Assembly: GCA_023014335.1 (NCBI GenBank)
Contig: JAECYW010000024.1
Span: 992,001-1,056,000, forward strand
From: Galerina marginata
Taxonomy: Eukaryota > Basidiomycota > Agaricomycetes > Agaricales > Galerinaceae
Direction: 5' to 3'
DNA length: 64,000 nucleotides
The translations under genes and the position numbers were made by a program. Positions 45,198-57,378 of the stretch are shown here, piece by piece. Below the pieces are notes generated by a model that searched no databases, was not told where the DNA came from, and worked only from the letters and a program-made list of their open reading frames with translations. Positions within the stretch are counted from its first letter, which is position 1; each line of letters starts with the position of its first letter.

Positions 45198-46294
45198 TCA
45201 GATTCCGACAGACAAAGAGGTACTGAAGATATCCGCCTTGGCGCGGAACGTATTCGAGTGGCTATTGGGAAGGCTAAAATGCATGGCCGACATCGCCGAT
45301 ATTACGGACTCTTCTAGACTATCCTCCTTCGCTCGATGCCATGATGTCCGTATCAGGATTAGATTGAACGCACTGCCGACAACCGGAAGGTTCTAAAGAA
45401 ACCCAAAAATAATCCTTCGGCAAGTGACTTTCGAAGGCGGGAAACTTACGGTCCATCCTAGAATCAGAATCGCTAGACTGCTCTGCGTCCACCACACAAT
45501 AAAATGAGGAATTGTGATCACCAAGTAGAGAGCACCAGACTCGATGAGGACCCGCATGATAAAGCGGAGTTCTACCATACACTCGGATGCCGAATGTGTA
45601 AATTGAACTCGTGCAGTTTTCCAGAGGGTATATACGATAACACCTGGTGTCAAGTTTCGTCAAGCACAGGATATCAAGTAGAGTTGGCGGTTTGACTCAC
45701 TCGTCGAATAAATATTGACAACGATTGTGGACCCCCAGAAAGGAGTTAAAATTGTTCCAGGACCAATAGTCATGTTTACAGGCGTCCATACGGACAGTAT
45801 GACGGCGCTTTGCACTACTTGCCAATATATCTGCAGGAGCGTGCAGACGAGCCCACCGACCCAAAAGAAGCAAGGAAATATAATTTTTGGGAACGACTTC
45901 AAGCACACCAACCAGCAGCGGTAGATCTAATCAGCGACTGGGTGTTTAGAGACCGTCTCCGAAGCTGTATGACACCAAGTCAAGAATTGATATTTACCAT
46001 TACGACGGACGTCCAGGGGAGTGGAGCTGTGTGGTTGGTTGGAACACCGCTCTCCAGGTCCTGGATTGCGGCGAAGCTCGTGCTAACCGCAAGAGATGTG
46101 TGTATTGAAGACATTACGAATATTGCCAACGTCCCTGACAACATGATCTTGTCAATCCCCTTGCGAATCTTCCATCCTTCGTCGGCATAGACAAGCCACC
46201 GTATGCAGTAGAAGAAGGTGCAGAGATACATTCCAGTAGAGACAGCGGCAATAAATAAGGCCAAAAGCCTGTCGGTAGCGGTGATGTCAACCAT
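45198..46294 (-). CDS. 7-TM family protein, copy 1, with a missing exon
   Basis: Member of a basidiomycete multipass membrane family with receptor-like topology; function unknown. The coding exons match copies 2 and 3: RWLVYADEGWKIRK near the end of TM1, IYRCWLV, FPCFFWVGGLVC, VGPGT-like IGPGT, VLIESGALYLV, LILGWT and a cytosolic tail. The short exon that encodes most of TM3 in copies 2 and 3 (15 codons, VVANSAVLIADAVL in copy 3) is absent: the first exon ends at TSVVM, and the next recognisable sequence is IYRCW after a 72-base gap without such an exon. Joining them keeps frame but leaves about six helices. The start is the Met equivalent to that of copy 3; a Met five codons upstream also exists. 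Confidence 0.68.
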
Positions 46295-48291
46295 CCTGCT
46301 GAGGTACAAGTCAGGATGGGGAAATGGGTAGGTACTGACTTGGCCTTGTGTTCAGATCCCTTTATTGCCGACGAAGCATCAAATTATCCTTGGAATAGAT
46401 TCAAGTTTTTTGGGTCAACGAAGCTGGACTTACCTGAGTCCGTGATATTAATAGTAAGAAATTTAGTAATCATTTTGCGAGGGAAACTCCTTCTGAAAAA
46501 GGTGGGAAATGATACCTGCAATTATTGTATCGGTTCCAAATCTGTTCGGCGTGTGATGAAAAATAATGAGATGCTTAAAGGAGTCCATCCACCCTAATTT
46601 TTGGGGCGAGGTTGTAGGGAATGTGAATGATGATCAGTTCCGTTGCCTCACCCGCAGTCCCCTTCGACTCACCATGTCAGGGCAACGATGCGCCAAGGGA
46701 GAAATAAGTATCATTTCCTGGAGCTCTAATGTTCGAGATACGTGGCCTTGAGCATCAGAAGATGCTCAGTCTTGCTGCACAGAGGAGACGGCTCGTGAAC
46801 GAGTGAGAACACCGTGTCTCGATGACCTTTCACCACGGCTCTTGAACATATGTGACACGGAAGTGGTGCTATATACCGAGTGTCGTAAGGCGTGCTTACA
46901 GAATATTTCCTGTCAATCTATTTTCACCTTCGTCAGCCATTCCTTCACCCAGTCAGACATACTGGTACTTGCTGCCCGGAAGGCCGTTCCTGATCTTTGA
47001 AATCTCTATCCCCTGAAGCCTGAGACAAAATAAGCAAATAAGGTGTTGCCATAAGTAAGCGGAACCTCACGTTCATTTAAGTTGAACTCTCGTTTCACAA
47101 CCAGGCATTTCGTCACAGCACCCGTGCCCTCGGATTAACTTGTTCTACAGCGTAAAATAACTGATTAACCTAGATCATGCTCTCCGTGTCCGTGCATACA
47201 AAGGTTAGGGCATTCAATGCGTTTCCATTTCTCCATGCTATATCTTGTAAGGTCGCAAGATATGATTTTGTCGCTGGATCGTTCATTTCTGACGGATTTG
47301 AGATCTGCCGTAACTGCAAATCATGGGAGTAAATCGACGGAGGGTACAACCTCACGACGTTGAAGCTCACACTCCAATCAGAAGAATTGACACTCCCGAT
47401 GCTCCTCGAAATCAAGGTTTGTTGATCTCGACCTTATCTCTGTTCCCTTGCCATCAGCGCCGGTTCTATTTCGACCTTTCCTGAGTGTAAAATAATCTAT
47501 TCCTTTCGTTCCCATTATCCTACCCTTTCTCCGCATAGGGACACAACTTTTGTAAGAACAAATTCGCAGATTTTAATCATATTATAAAGCGTTTCCGACC
47601 TAAGGTTTCGCATCATAAACCCCGATTGCTGTACAACTCAGAATATCTGTAATTCTGACGTTCCCGGCTGTCGACATCGTGTAAGACTTACAAGTTTTTC
47701 TGGAATCCGCAGGCGGTAGTTATCTGATATACGCCATCTATACAAGTACTTAAGAGTAGTAGGGTCCAGGTGGATGACAGATGGAGGATAATAGCCCTCG
47801 CTAACTTGAAGCCGCTACCTCTCTCATACATATAAGTATTAGTGTCTTTTCTGTTTATCCGCAAAAAAAGATATCATCCCACTCATGAGAATTGTGACGC
47901 CTATTTTAAGACTGGTGAGAGTCCGTGAACTGAAATATGCCCAATTCAAAGAAGGATAAATTTGGGAATGTTCTTCCCACATCGGGACCGGCTGGCCTGT
48001 ACGGCATGATGATTTCATTCCAAAAAACCCGCTGACATCCCGACCTAGAATCTGCTCGTCACTTGCTATTGGTTTCCTGTTCCAATTTACACGACAGTTT
48101 TGTAGACTCGCATGACTAATTGCGTCATATTTTACCTCTCTGGTAGCCCAATTTATTCGCAGAGTTGAGTCACCGTGTTTAGCTTGCTCGTCTCAGTTTC
48201 AGCTACGAACCGTGATAATCTTACATAAAACGAGCCTATTTACTATATACCGATGGCTCAAAATATACTCTTCCTTGGATTCTCCAATGAC
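46295..48291. other. Intergenic, no gene recognised
   Basis: Two kilobases with only short ORFs on both strands and no family motif. I see no repeat shared with other parts of the window. Confidence 0.45.
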
Positions 48292-49534
48292 CTAAACCCT
48301 ACTCTCGGTCGATCGCTTAGCCCGCATGCTCGAGAAATCTTGTTGTATCTTGATGACAGCATTGGTGTTAGTGGTCGAGCTTGGAAGGCTAAACTCTATC
48401 GCTGTGCATGACGCTTTTTCTGCGACATCTCGACCTTCCGCTCGATGTTGTGATGTTCTTATTAAGATGAGGTTGAAGGCAATGCACGTAACAGGAAGGT
48501 GCTAAGAATCAAAGTACGGAACCATGATCAACCATCAGTGAGAAATTGATTCTAGTCATGGCAGGAAAATTACCCGACTCACAGTCCATCCCAAGATGAG
48601 AACCGCCGTATGACTCTTCGCACACCAGGCTATGAAATGTGGAACTGCCGCCACCAAGTACAAAAATCCAGACTCCGTTAGTACCCGCACTACAAAGTGG
48701 AGGTCGTTTGGTGAGCTGGATAAGCAGAGCTTACGCTGCTCTCGTGCACCCTTCCAAATCCGATGAATAATAAGGCCTGCCACAAACCAAAAAGTGAACA
48801 AAAAGTTCGATTTATTGATTTATACCACTCACCCGTTGCGTAGACGTTCAAGGCTAACGTAAGTAACCAGAAAGGCAATAAAATTGGTCCAGGACCAACA
48901 GCCATTTTTGCCGGTGCTCCCACGGTTGTTGTTACTGCCCTTTGCGTTCGATTGAATTGCGAATACAGTTGGATGATCGCACAGACTAAGGCCCCTACCC
49001 ATAAAAGGCACGGGAATATGATAATTCTCAAAGACCTTGACCGTACGACCCAGCAGCGATGTATCTGAAATTCAGATCCTTAAGCACGGACATCAAATTC
49101 ATGGACGTCGATCCCAGACGTACAAGAATTGCATCAGCTAGAAGAATCGCTGCGCTGGCTAATTCACACTAGGGTTTGAATCAAAGTAAGCTACACTTCC
49201 GCGTCAGAAGGCAAAAAATCCTGACCATAACAATGGCCGACCAGAGTGTTCCGCCCCACAGTGGAAGGCTACCCTCTAAACTTCTGATCGACTTGAATGT
49301 AGACAAACCGGCGAGTGAAATATGAGCTGTCGAGAGCGCGAACAGGACCAGTGTTGCTGACAACATCTTCCAGTCGATCCTCTTGCGGATTTTCCATCCT
49401 TCGTCAGCGCACAGCAGCCACCGACAGCAGATAACGATTGTACATACGTACAGCCCGTATGCCACAGATTCGACGAACAAAGCCGCGACTCGATCTGTAT
49501 TCGAGACTTCAACCGTTCGTTGGGATAGTGTCAT
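48292..49534 (-). CDS. 7-TM family protein, copy 2
   Basis: Five coding exons in the same arrangement as copy 3. Exon 1 has VAALFVESVAYGLYVC and CADEGWKIRKRIDWK. The short exon encodes CELASAAILLADAIL (TM3). Then come IHRCWVV, FPCLLWVGALVC, VGPGPILLPFW, IIHRIWKGAREQ, VLTESGFLYLVAAVPHF and LILGWT. After the last intron HLPVTCIAFNLILIRTSQHRA leads to a Ser/Thr-rich tail ending at 48292. Seven hydrophobic segments can be counted. Exact exon ends are from splice signals aligned to copy 3. Ligand or role unknown. Confidence 0.8.
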
Positions 49535-50268
49535 GATTGAACTTGGATTGAACGTTACTCAGCGGGTTGGTGTCAACGGTCTGCATGCCTTCATCCTTTG
49601 AAATATCATTATGATGTCTCAGATTCGAAATATTCGAGGGGGTCGGTAATAATATTCACCATTGATAAGCGTTTGTCTGCTAGTATAATCATAGTTCATC
49701 ACTAGAGCAAGGGAAAAGTGATTTACCCAGAACTTGAATGATCGATTCTGGGCGTCTGGGCATTCATCAATAATCAGTTGACGTCATCGTGATGACTCAG
49801 ATACTGCAGATTCTTATCTTATCTCGGCTTGGGTTCCGCTCCCGGTTTGCCAGCGTGATCGTTGGTTGATCCCTACTCCCATGTTCGCGTCCAGTATCAC
49901 ACTTTTCACCAAAACTGCAAGGTGCAACTTGCTATACACTTTTGTGCATCTTGACTGCTGCATTTGTGGCATTGACCCTTTGGACTTTTTCTGACTCCAA
50001 TCTGTCTGGTGTGGGCTATACTTGGTTGCTTCTTGCGATTCCCTGGCTTCCTTACGCGAAGTAATAGACTGGACCTGGGTTGATAAAACTGCCTTGGACC
50101 AGTACATAATACAGCAACCCAGAATTTTGGTCACTTGGGGAAATCATAACGCGATATTTATCGTGTCTTTTGGGTGCACGACTGTGCTGTTACTGACAAG
50201 GAACAGTTTTCGATATCCAGGTCTGATAATTTAAGGAAGGGATTTCCTGGAATTGAAATCTGGAAGGT
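49535..50268. other. Intergenic between 7-TM copies 2 and 3
   Basis: No gene recognised. Confidence 0.45.
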
Positions 50269-51464
50269 CTACTTCCGACTCCCATTCGAAAACCTTGTCC
50301 TTGTGCTCGAAAAGTCGTCTTGTGTCCTAATAATCGCGTTGGAGTTGATGTTCGTGCTTGGATGGGTGAACTCAATCGCAGAGCTAGCAGACACTTTCTC
50401 TGAGTTGTTCCGATCGTCCGCGCGGTGTTGGGACGTTCTTATCAAGATGAGGTTGAATGCCGTGCAGGTAATAGGAAGGTGCTGATATTCGAAGTTAACG
50501 AATAATTGGTGAGTTATTGAACCAGTTTTGAGATCATGATGACTTACAGTCCAGCCCATGATAAGGATGGCGGTATTGCTCCTCGTCCACCAGACGATAA
50601 AATGCGGAACTGCAGCCACCAGGTAAAGTGCTCCGGACTCCGTTAGTACTCTTACCACGAACTGGAGATCATTGGGTGAGCTTGAGAACTGGAGCTTCGA
50701 TTGTTGATGTGCCGTCGTCCAAACCCGGTGAATTATCATGCCTGACTCGCGTCAAGAACCAAATGTCTATGGGATAAAATTTATCCCGCTCACCCGTGGT
50801 ATACAGATTTAGGACCAGCGTTATCGTCCAGAATGGAAGCAGAACCGTTCCTGGACCGACGTTCATTTTCACGGGTGTCCATACCGCCGCTATAGCGTCT
50901 GTTTGCACGACTTGCCAGTATAGCTGGAGGATCGTGCAGACGAAGCCGCCAAGCCATAACAGGCAAGGGAACGAAACGATCCTTAGGGACATGGCACACA
51001 CGATCCAGCAGCGATATATCTAGCAGTTTCGCGGAGTAGGTAAAGTACTCGTGTATTCGAAATAGTTTCCAAACTCACGAGAACTGCGTCGGCAATGAGA
51101 ACAGCCGAATTGGCCACCACACACTTTAAACGGGGTAAGCTGCCATCCAGGTAATGTATGAAAAAATTCTTACCATTACGACAGCTGACCAGGGTAATCG
51201 ATTTCCAGGTGGGATGCCCTTCTCCATCATACCAATGTTCATGGCGGTAGAGCTGACGGCTAGGGCTATATGTGTGGACGAAAGCACGAAGAGAGCCAGC
51301 ATTGCAGAAAGCATCGTCCAGTCGACCCTCTTGCGGAATTTCCATCCTTCATCGGCGAATAGCAGCCATCGAACGCAGATGGCGAATGTACATAGGTACA
51401 CCCCGTGGGCGAGGGATCCGACGAATAATGCTGCTACTCGGTCGGTGCCTGTGACTTCGACCAT
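50269..51464 (-). CDS. 7-TM family protein, copy 3
   Basis: Five exons (51464-51174, 51123-51079, 51019-50794, 50741-50548, 50481-50269) encode 322 aa. Seven hydrophobic segments: TM1 before ADEGWKFRKR, TM2 in MLALFVLSSTHIALAV, TM3 mostly in the 45-nt exon, TM4 PCLLWLGGFVCTIL, TM5 PFWTITLVLNLY, TM6 GALYLVAAVPHFIVWW, TM7 spanning the last splice (ILIMGWT to AFNLILIRT). The last intron is 66 nt and open in frame, so a read-through form is conceivable. Best-preserved member of the tandem trio. Confidence 0.82.
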
Positions 51465-51639
51465 GTTGGGGTGAGGGAAATGTATGAGGTATTAAACAGT
51501 GGTAGGTCGTCTTATGCTCGTTCTTGGAGCATTAAATACCCAGACTGTACCGCTCATGTCAAATTGACAATTACTTTGGCATTTGCCAGCGAGTTGGGAA
51601 GCGATCTTACACGACGCCCGTAGGGGGATATTGTAGTCC
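51465..51639. other. Upstream flank of 7-TM copy 3
   Basis: Short spacer up to the left inverted repeat. No gene. Confidence 0.4.
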
Positions 51640-52602
51640 TATACTCGGGCTTTCCAAAAGTGACCGGACGGCACGTGATTAGATAATCTCGCGCTCTCAC
51701 TCGATGGAAGGAATTGTCGACGCTCTCGACACACAGTAGGTATATAACCAATGTAAGTCGCTAATTATTATTGCATGTATCCTCGTAGAAAATACACAGA
51801 AATTCACGCCTTTCAGACTTCTCCTTTAAGCAGTAGACGATGATCACAATTCGGGTCATTTTCGAAACATTGAGTGAATTGTAGAGCCAGCCTACTTCCT
51901 TCTGCGGATTTTTGGGTCTTGTAAATTCCTGAAACCAAACTGTATAGCGTACACTTTAAATTGACCAGTTTTTGTGCAAATGGAGTCGCTTGGGATAAAG
52001 GTCGGAGCCACTGAATTCTTTCCGTCGAGTTAGGTGACTCTGATATGACACCCAACACACAAACAGGTGGTTAAAATATGGGTAGAAGTTGCAGGTAACT
52101 CCATATAAATACCTGTGCAAACCATTCAATAAAATTGCCTCGCTTTTAATGCATTTTCTTTAGCTTAAAATGAAGCCAGTCCTTATATTTCGAGTCATAG
52201 TAACCAGTAGAATTTCTAAAATCAGCTTAGGCCCGCGATATTTTAAGTAAGAGAAAAGGAACAGGTCTGAAATTTTTGCACCATGTATACCAAACTGTCT
52301 TTTATTTTCCTGCACTTTTTTGTAAGCCAGCATCAAGTGGAAGAAGTTGCACAAGTTCTGTAATTTTCAAAGTACTCCGAAATTGTTTGAGATACTTAGC
52401 ACCATATACAGCTTCAGAGAAGGGTCCAAATCTCTTGATATTTCACAGATATCTTACAAAGATAGATTTAATTACGACTAGCAACTTACTTTGGCTGCAT
52501 AGATACTGTGTGTCGAGAGCGTCGACAATTCCTTCCATCGAGGGAAAGCGCGAGATTGTCAAATCACGTGCCGTCCGGTCACTTTTGAAAAGCCCGAGTA
52601 TA
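51640..52602. mobile_element. Non-autonomous inverted-repeat element with long TIRs
   Basis: The left arm 51640-51738 and right arm 52504-52602 are near-perfect inverted copies of about 99 bases, starting TATACTCGGGC and ending GCCCGAGTATA. The arms include GTGACCGGACGGCACGTGAT and its complement. The interior of about 765 bases is AT-rich and holds no transposase-like frame. The outer TA on each side could be a TA target-site duplication, as in Tc1/mariner relatives; this assignment is tentative. Confidence 0.8.
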
Positions 52603-53000
52603 TAGTGCCAATTTTGATTTCCTTTTCGTGAGTGAAGGTGGCATCTTAATTTAGTTTGGGTGGATGATAAGTTTTTCTCGTCATTTCATGTCCTGACCAC
52701 TGATATTCTTACTGGAGAAGTTGCATAATGCCAGTGATCCTAATTGTGCGATGGAATTCAGAGTAAGCTAGTTAATTCGGTCACACCCACAGACAACGAA
52801 GACAGAGCCGGATGAAAGATATAATTATATGCCTGGCGCTGGCAGCTGTCTCTGAACTTCATGTTCCGTATGGTGTATCCGAACGGGGGCCGTGGCTCAG
52901 TAACTCACGGGATCATTCTGTGTGCCAACATTAAAGGAATGATCTAAATTTTGAGAGCCTGTAAAGAGCCTGTTTGGTAACACGGTCCCTCAAGAGTCAA
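52603..53000. other. Spacer between two inverted-repeat elements
   Basis: About 400 bases with no gene recognised. Confidence 0.4.
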
Positions 53001-53434
53001 GACAGGACCCGGGAAGCTCACGTTAAAACTTGCCCGGATTTCGCGGATTTGAGACAGAAAAATCGCAAAAATCTTGTCTATTTCTCGCGGATTCGACGGC
53101 GCCGCATGCGAACCCTTGTCCTTTTTCGCGGATTTCGAATGCCTGTGGGCAGAAATTTTGTGGCAAACGTCCTGAAGTTGTGCGTGTGGGAGAGAGGTCT
53201 AGGTCGAACCAGAAAACAGCGACACTGAGGGGAAAGGGCAAATTTTCAAAGGAAAATGGATACTGAGGCGCCGGCGGCGCGCCGCAGGCCCCTAAAAAAC
53301 TGTTTTATTTTAGGAAAAAGCCAGCCAGACCTTGTCCGGTTTCGCGGAATTGAGGCCAAAATCGTGACGGATTCGAGACCCGATTCTGGGATTTTTCCCG
53401 GACAAGTTTTTGAGGGAGCTTCCCGGGTCCTGTC
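53001..53434. mobile_element. Short fold-back element or MITE
   Basis: It begins GACAGGACCCGGGAAGCTC and ends with the exact reverse complement (19 bases), followed inward by a second matched block (AAAACTTG.CCGG). Inside, TTTCGCGGA(T/A)TTGAG occurs near both ends as a direct repeat. The interior is rich in CGCGG words and has no conserved protein frame. No clear target-site duplication. Confidence 0.7.
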
Positions 53435-53729
53435 AAGACAATCAACCTCGAACCAACTTTCCAACGTCCTTCGGACGTCCGGAACGATTTCATGGATCGT
53501 ACTGTTTACAATCTCCTCTGGTGACAGCTCTAACACCTGCAGAGAAATACCATTGGCGCCTTTACAAGCGAATTGCGCTTTTTTATCCGGCCCTAAGTAC
53601 TCGATGGACAAGATCAGGATTGTCAGCCAGGGCATCTTATCTTATCAAGGTTCATAACGTTACGTGACAGCGTCACCACGTCACCATACCCCACTTCCGG
53701 CATTTGTTGACGTTCCTCCTCCTGCCTCC

Positions 53730-55278
53730 ATGTTGGAAACGTGCATTCCGGTGAGTCCAGAGATTGCCAAAAATCTCTCCTTACGCGCTCACATGTATTT
53801 TGCAGCACCACGACTGGTTCAATGCTCTGTTAACCTTTTGCCTTTGTTGTGGGCTCGTCATATCGTATTTACCCCAACATTTCCGCATCATCCATGCAAA
53901 GTCGTCGGAGGGCTTCAGCCCTGTGTTTTTACTCCTCGGGACGACGTCGGCTGCGTCTGGGATGCTCAATATGTGAGTAGCTTGTATTGCTGAAGCCCAA
54001 GATATGTTTAACGTGGAGCTACATTGACAGGGTTACCCTTCAAGCCCCCATCGTCAAATGCTGTCGCGTCGTGGTTCGCAGGCTTCTTTTATCGCTTGAA
54101 GTACATTTAAATGACCCCATTAGAGTTTAGGAAGCTGCGTGGAAATGACGGCTGGAGTGGTGCAAGTTGGATTGCAGTGGTTTTGTTTCAGCATCGTGTG
54201 CGCTATTGGCTTTCAATTCGTTGTTCTGGAGTCTAATTCGTCGCGCTTGGTTCTTCAGCTTCGTGTTATACATGATATACTACCCAGAACGCCTCAAATA
54301 TCTTGAACTTGACATTGAAGAAGGAGAGGAACACATCCCAACCCACGTCAAAACTCCACTTAGAAGCGAAGAATGGAGGCTATCGATAATTCTTGCATGG
54401 ACAACGGTGGCTCACTTGTTCGTCTTGTTACCTTCGACTGTATATTCCAATCTCTTACAACAGCCCTATTCGTAGCTTCTTTGCTGTCATTACGACTGCA
54501 TACCTTCTCATAACAGTCCCCAACTCTCCGAACGGTGGAGTACCCCCGCAAATCTCATTATGGGCCACATTTTTAGGCGTCAGCTCAGCCATGCTCGCTA
54601 TGGTACAATACGCACCACAGCTTCTGCATACATACCGTACCAAGCTCGTCGGCGCGTTGAGTATACCAATGATGATGATTCAAACGCCTGGCGGCATCTT
54701 GATGGTCACCAGCATCGTTCTTCGACCTGGGACGAATTGGACCAGTGCGTTTACTCTCTCTGGTCTCGTACCATAAACTTTATTCTTACCCATGCGTCCT
54801 TTACTCAGGTTGGATAACCTTCGCACTGGCCGCCGTTCTCCAAGGTTGCCTGCTCGCCATGTGCATAGCCTGGAAGATCCGGCAGCGCAAGCTCGACATC
54901 GACGACTTCGGAAACCCACTCAGCTACTTCCCTCCCGCCCACTGGTCCCAAACCAATACCGATCGCTATGATGATCATGAGCAGGCGCACGACCACTCGC
55001 TGCTCGTGGACGATACCGAACCTGTTCCAGGGCTGGTGACGACGCCGTCGGAAGACCCGATCGCTGTGCGGAAAGCATTGGCTGCTGCGCTGGAGTCTGC
55101 AGCGGAAGGCAACCTTCTGTCGCCTGGGCTTGGTCCGGGTGGGCCACAGCGGGACGCAACGACTGAACGGACACCTTTACTGCGGCGCAGCGATTCAAAT
55201 GGGTCAGAGTCGATTCGCAGCGGGAGTGGGAGTCGGAAATCGGAAAATAAGGGGTGGCAGGCGTGGTTTGGTCGATAG
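53730..55278 (+). CDS. PQ-loop repeat membrane protein
   Basis: Seven-helix PQ-loop family protein, likely vacuolar or lysosomal transport of cationic amino acids or a related role, by family. Seven exons (53730-53750, 53806-53972, 54031-54073, 54124-54197, 54259-54426, 54476-54744, 54809-55278) encode 403 aa. The first PQ motif is SYLPQHFRIIHAKSSEGFS and the second QYAPQLLHTYRTKLVGALS. The C-terminal tail is long, hydrophilic and rich in Ser and acidic residues, with an ERTPLLRR segment resembling a dileucine sorting signal. The splice sites around 54073 and 54426 use weaker donors and were fixed by frame and family pattern. Confidence 0.85.
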
Positions 55279-57378
55279 TGCTTCCTTTAGTGGGAGTTGG
55301 GGTGAAGGTCGAGGGTTTCTTATTCCCATGGATGACGCTTTTTATTCGAGAAAGTCGTTGAGCATACCTTTTCCTTTATCCATGGGTGTTACTTAGCTTT
55401 TATTAATACATACACGTAGGATGAATCGATACCTTTCTAACTTGAGTATGGTGCTTTCGCCATCTAAGACGTGAAGCTCGGAAGATTCTTTCTCCCAATT
55501 TAGAGTCACCTCAGTCGTACGGGACATAAAGTCATTCACCCTCTCTCGATCCGAACCTCGTAGAAGCGTACGATGCGTCTCAAGATTCTCAACGTCCCAC
55601 TTCGTCTGCCAATTCATCCGTCTCATCCGTCTCGTAATTAAAGCTGTTTGGTCCCGCCCGTCGTCTAAAGTATGTTGTCCATTTGAAACTGTCCTACTTG
55701 CTAACGACCGTCCCATTGTTCTCAGACTTCTCAACTACCAAGACTCTGAACTCCCTTTGCACAAGCTACTTCAGTTTCACCGTCCTCTTCTCCAGTGATC
55801 TTTGTCTGGAGTTATGTCCAGTCAAAGGATCTACACTACCCACCGCGCTCTGTTTAATCGGTTTTACCCTGTTGTCGAAGGCTATTCTGAGAAGGATTCA
55901 TGGGGTAGTTTTTTTGTTCTGGCTGTCCGCCGTCTTCAACCCCCACTCGTTTTATGTTTGCGATGTCGGTCTGTGTACAAATCCCTTCAAGGGAGACCGC
56001 CTGGTAATATTTTTCGTCGGGGTAGTGAATTGAAATTTTGTTCGAAAGCTGTTTATTCAACTGCAAGGACAAAGACGGCATAGTGTTTTAGGCAGCTCAT
56101 AATCACTCCTGTGTTATACTTCCCTCAATTTACCACCAAACCAATTCGGTGTAAGGACACTTAATTCCAAAATAAACCAGGACTCGAACGGAGAACAATT
56201 AAAGGACACTTCAAGTTAAGAGTGTAAATATTAATTGCAGACTTAATAGAATATCAAGGACGGAATATTAAGGACTGAAAAATGGTCCGTAAATCTATAC
56301 GCACTGACCCAACTAGAAAGTTTCCTGGCTCTTTGAACTTCATCTTGGTAGGTCAAGAAACTTCCTCTGCAATGGTCATGGATGTTCGGTGTCAATGTGC
56401 GCGTACGTCGGAGACCACTGATGATATCACTGATGAAGATATCACTGATGAATTTATCAACAAAACGCCGAAATAGAAATTATCACTCACTTTGGATAGC
56501 GGACGATTTACTCCCAAGATGGCGGCTCCGCACAATATTAATGACGGGAGAATGACGGGAGATTGGCGCTGGCGGTCAGAAGCGAGGAACACAGACAGAC
56601 ACAGGCCCGGCGTTGATGCAAACACATGCTCGGCAAGAGCGTCTGGCGGGGTTCCATCCAAGGTTTGGCGCTGAAAATCGGCCACAAGTTTGTGACCTGG
56701 CCCAGCGAGGGCGGTTCTGACCCAGCTGAGGAGGGAGCGGAGCAGGCGAGACAGAGGGCGCTTGGAGGGCGGAGGGGGAAAAGAGAAGGAAAGCAGGCGT
56801 GGCGGTGCATCACGTAAGCACTTGCCTAATCGGGCGTGACCCAGGCCGCAGCTCACGACGAGTCCTCCATAGAACAGGAAAATTCTTGCCCACGACAGTA
56901 CCCACAGAACCACAAACTGTGAAAAAAGGCGCCAAAAATAGTGACAGAGAAAAAAATCCGATCACTGCAAAATTAAATTTAATTGTCGTTGCTTAGAATG
57001 GCAGCCTTCTCCTTGGGTGACCAGCTTGTGAGTCACCGTGTGCACTGAAATAGCTGAGCTCAGGCTTCCTTGCCTCTAATATTCATGTTTTAAGCTCACA
57101 GACACGCATGGTAAGTTGTAAGTCACGGAAATTCTTGTAGATCACCGTGGCATAGCGTGTATCAATGGGTAATAGATAAGACCCAGGTAGAAGGCGCGGA
57201 ATGAGAGCACGGGAAGTCCTCCGAAACATTCGCCACCTCGTATTGTGGGTGCTTCGAAATGAGCGATATAGGGGTGTAAAGATAGTTCTAGCCCCTACAC
57301 GTGTTGGCCGTGGTGACCTCTGCTTTCACTTAAATAGAGCGATAGTTTCAAGGAAAGACAACATCTTCCTTTCGTACC
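55279..57378. other. Intergenic, with an unassigned ORF
   Basis: A minus-strand frame at 55393-55734 (WDVENLETHRTLLRGSDRER, ELHVLDGEST) has a protein-like composition and could be the last exon of an unrecognised gene, but I cannot find supporting upstream exons. At 56415-56460 the word ATCACTGATGA is repeated. The GC-rich frame 56392-56913 looks like chance. Confidence 0.4.

Noticed and set aside
56392..56913. A 173-codon minus-strand ORF
   Set aside because: Low-complexity composition in a GC-rich tract, with no splice partners and no family resemblance.
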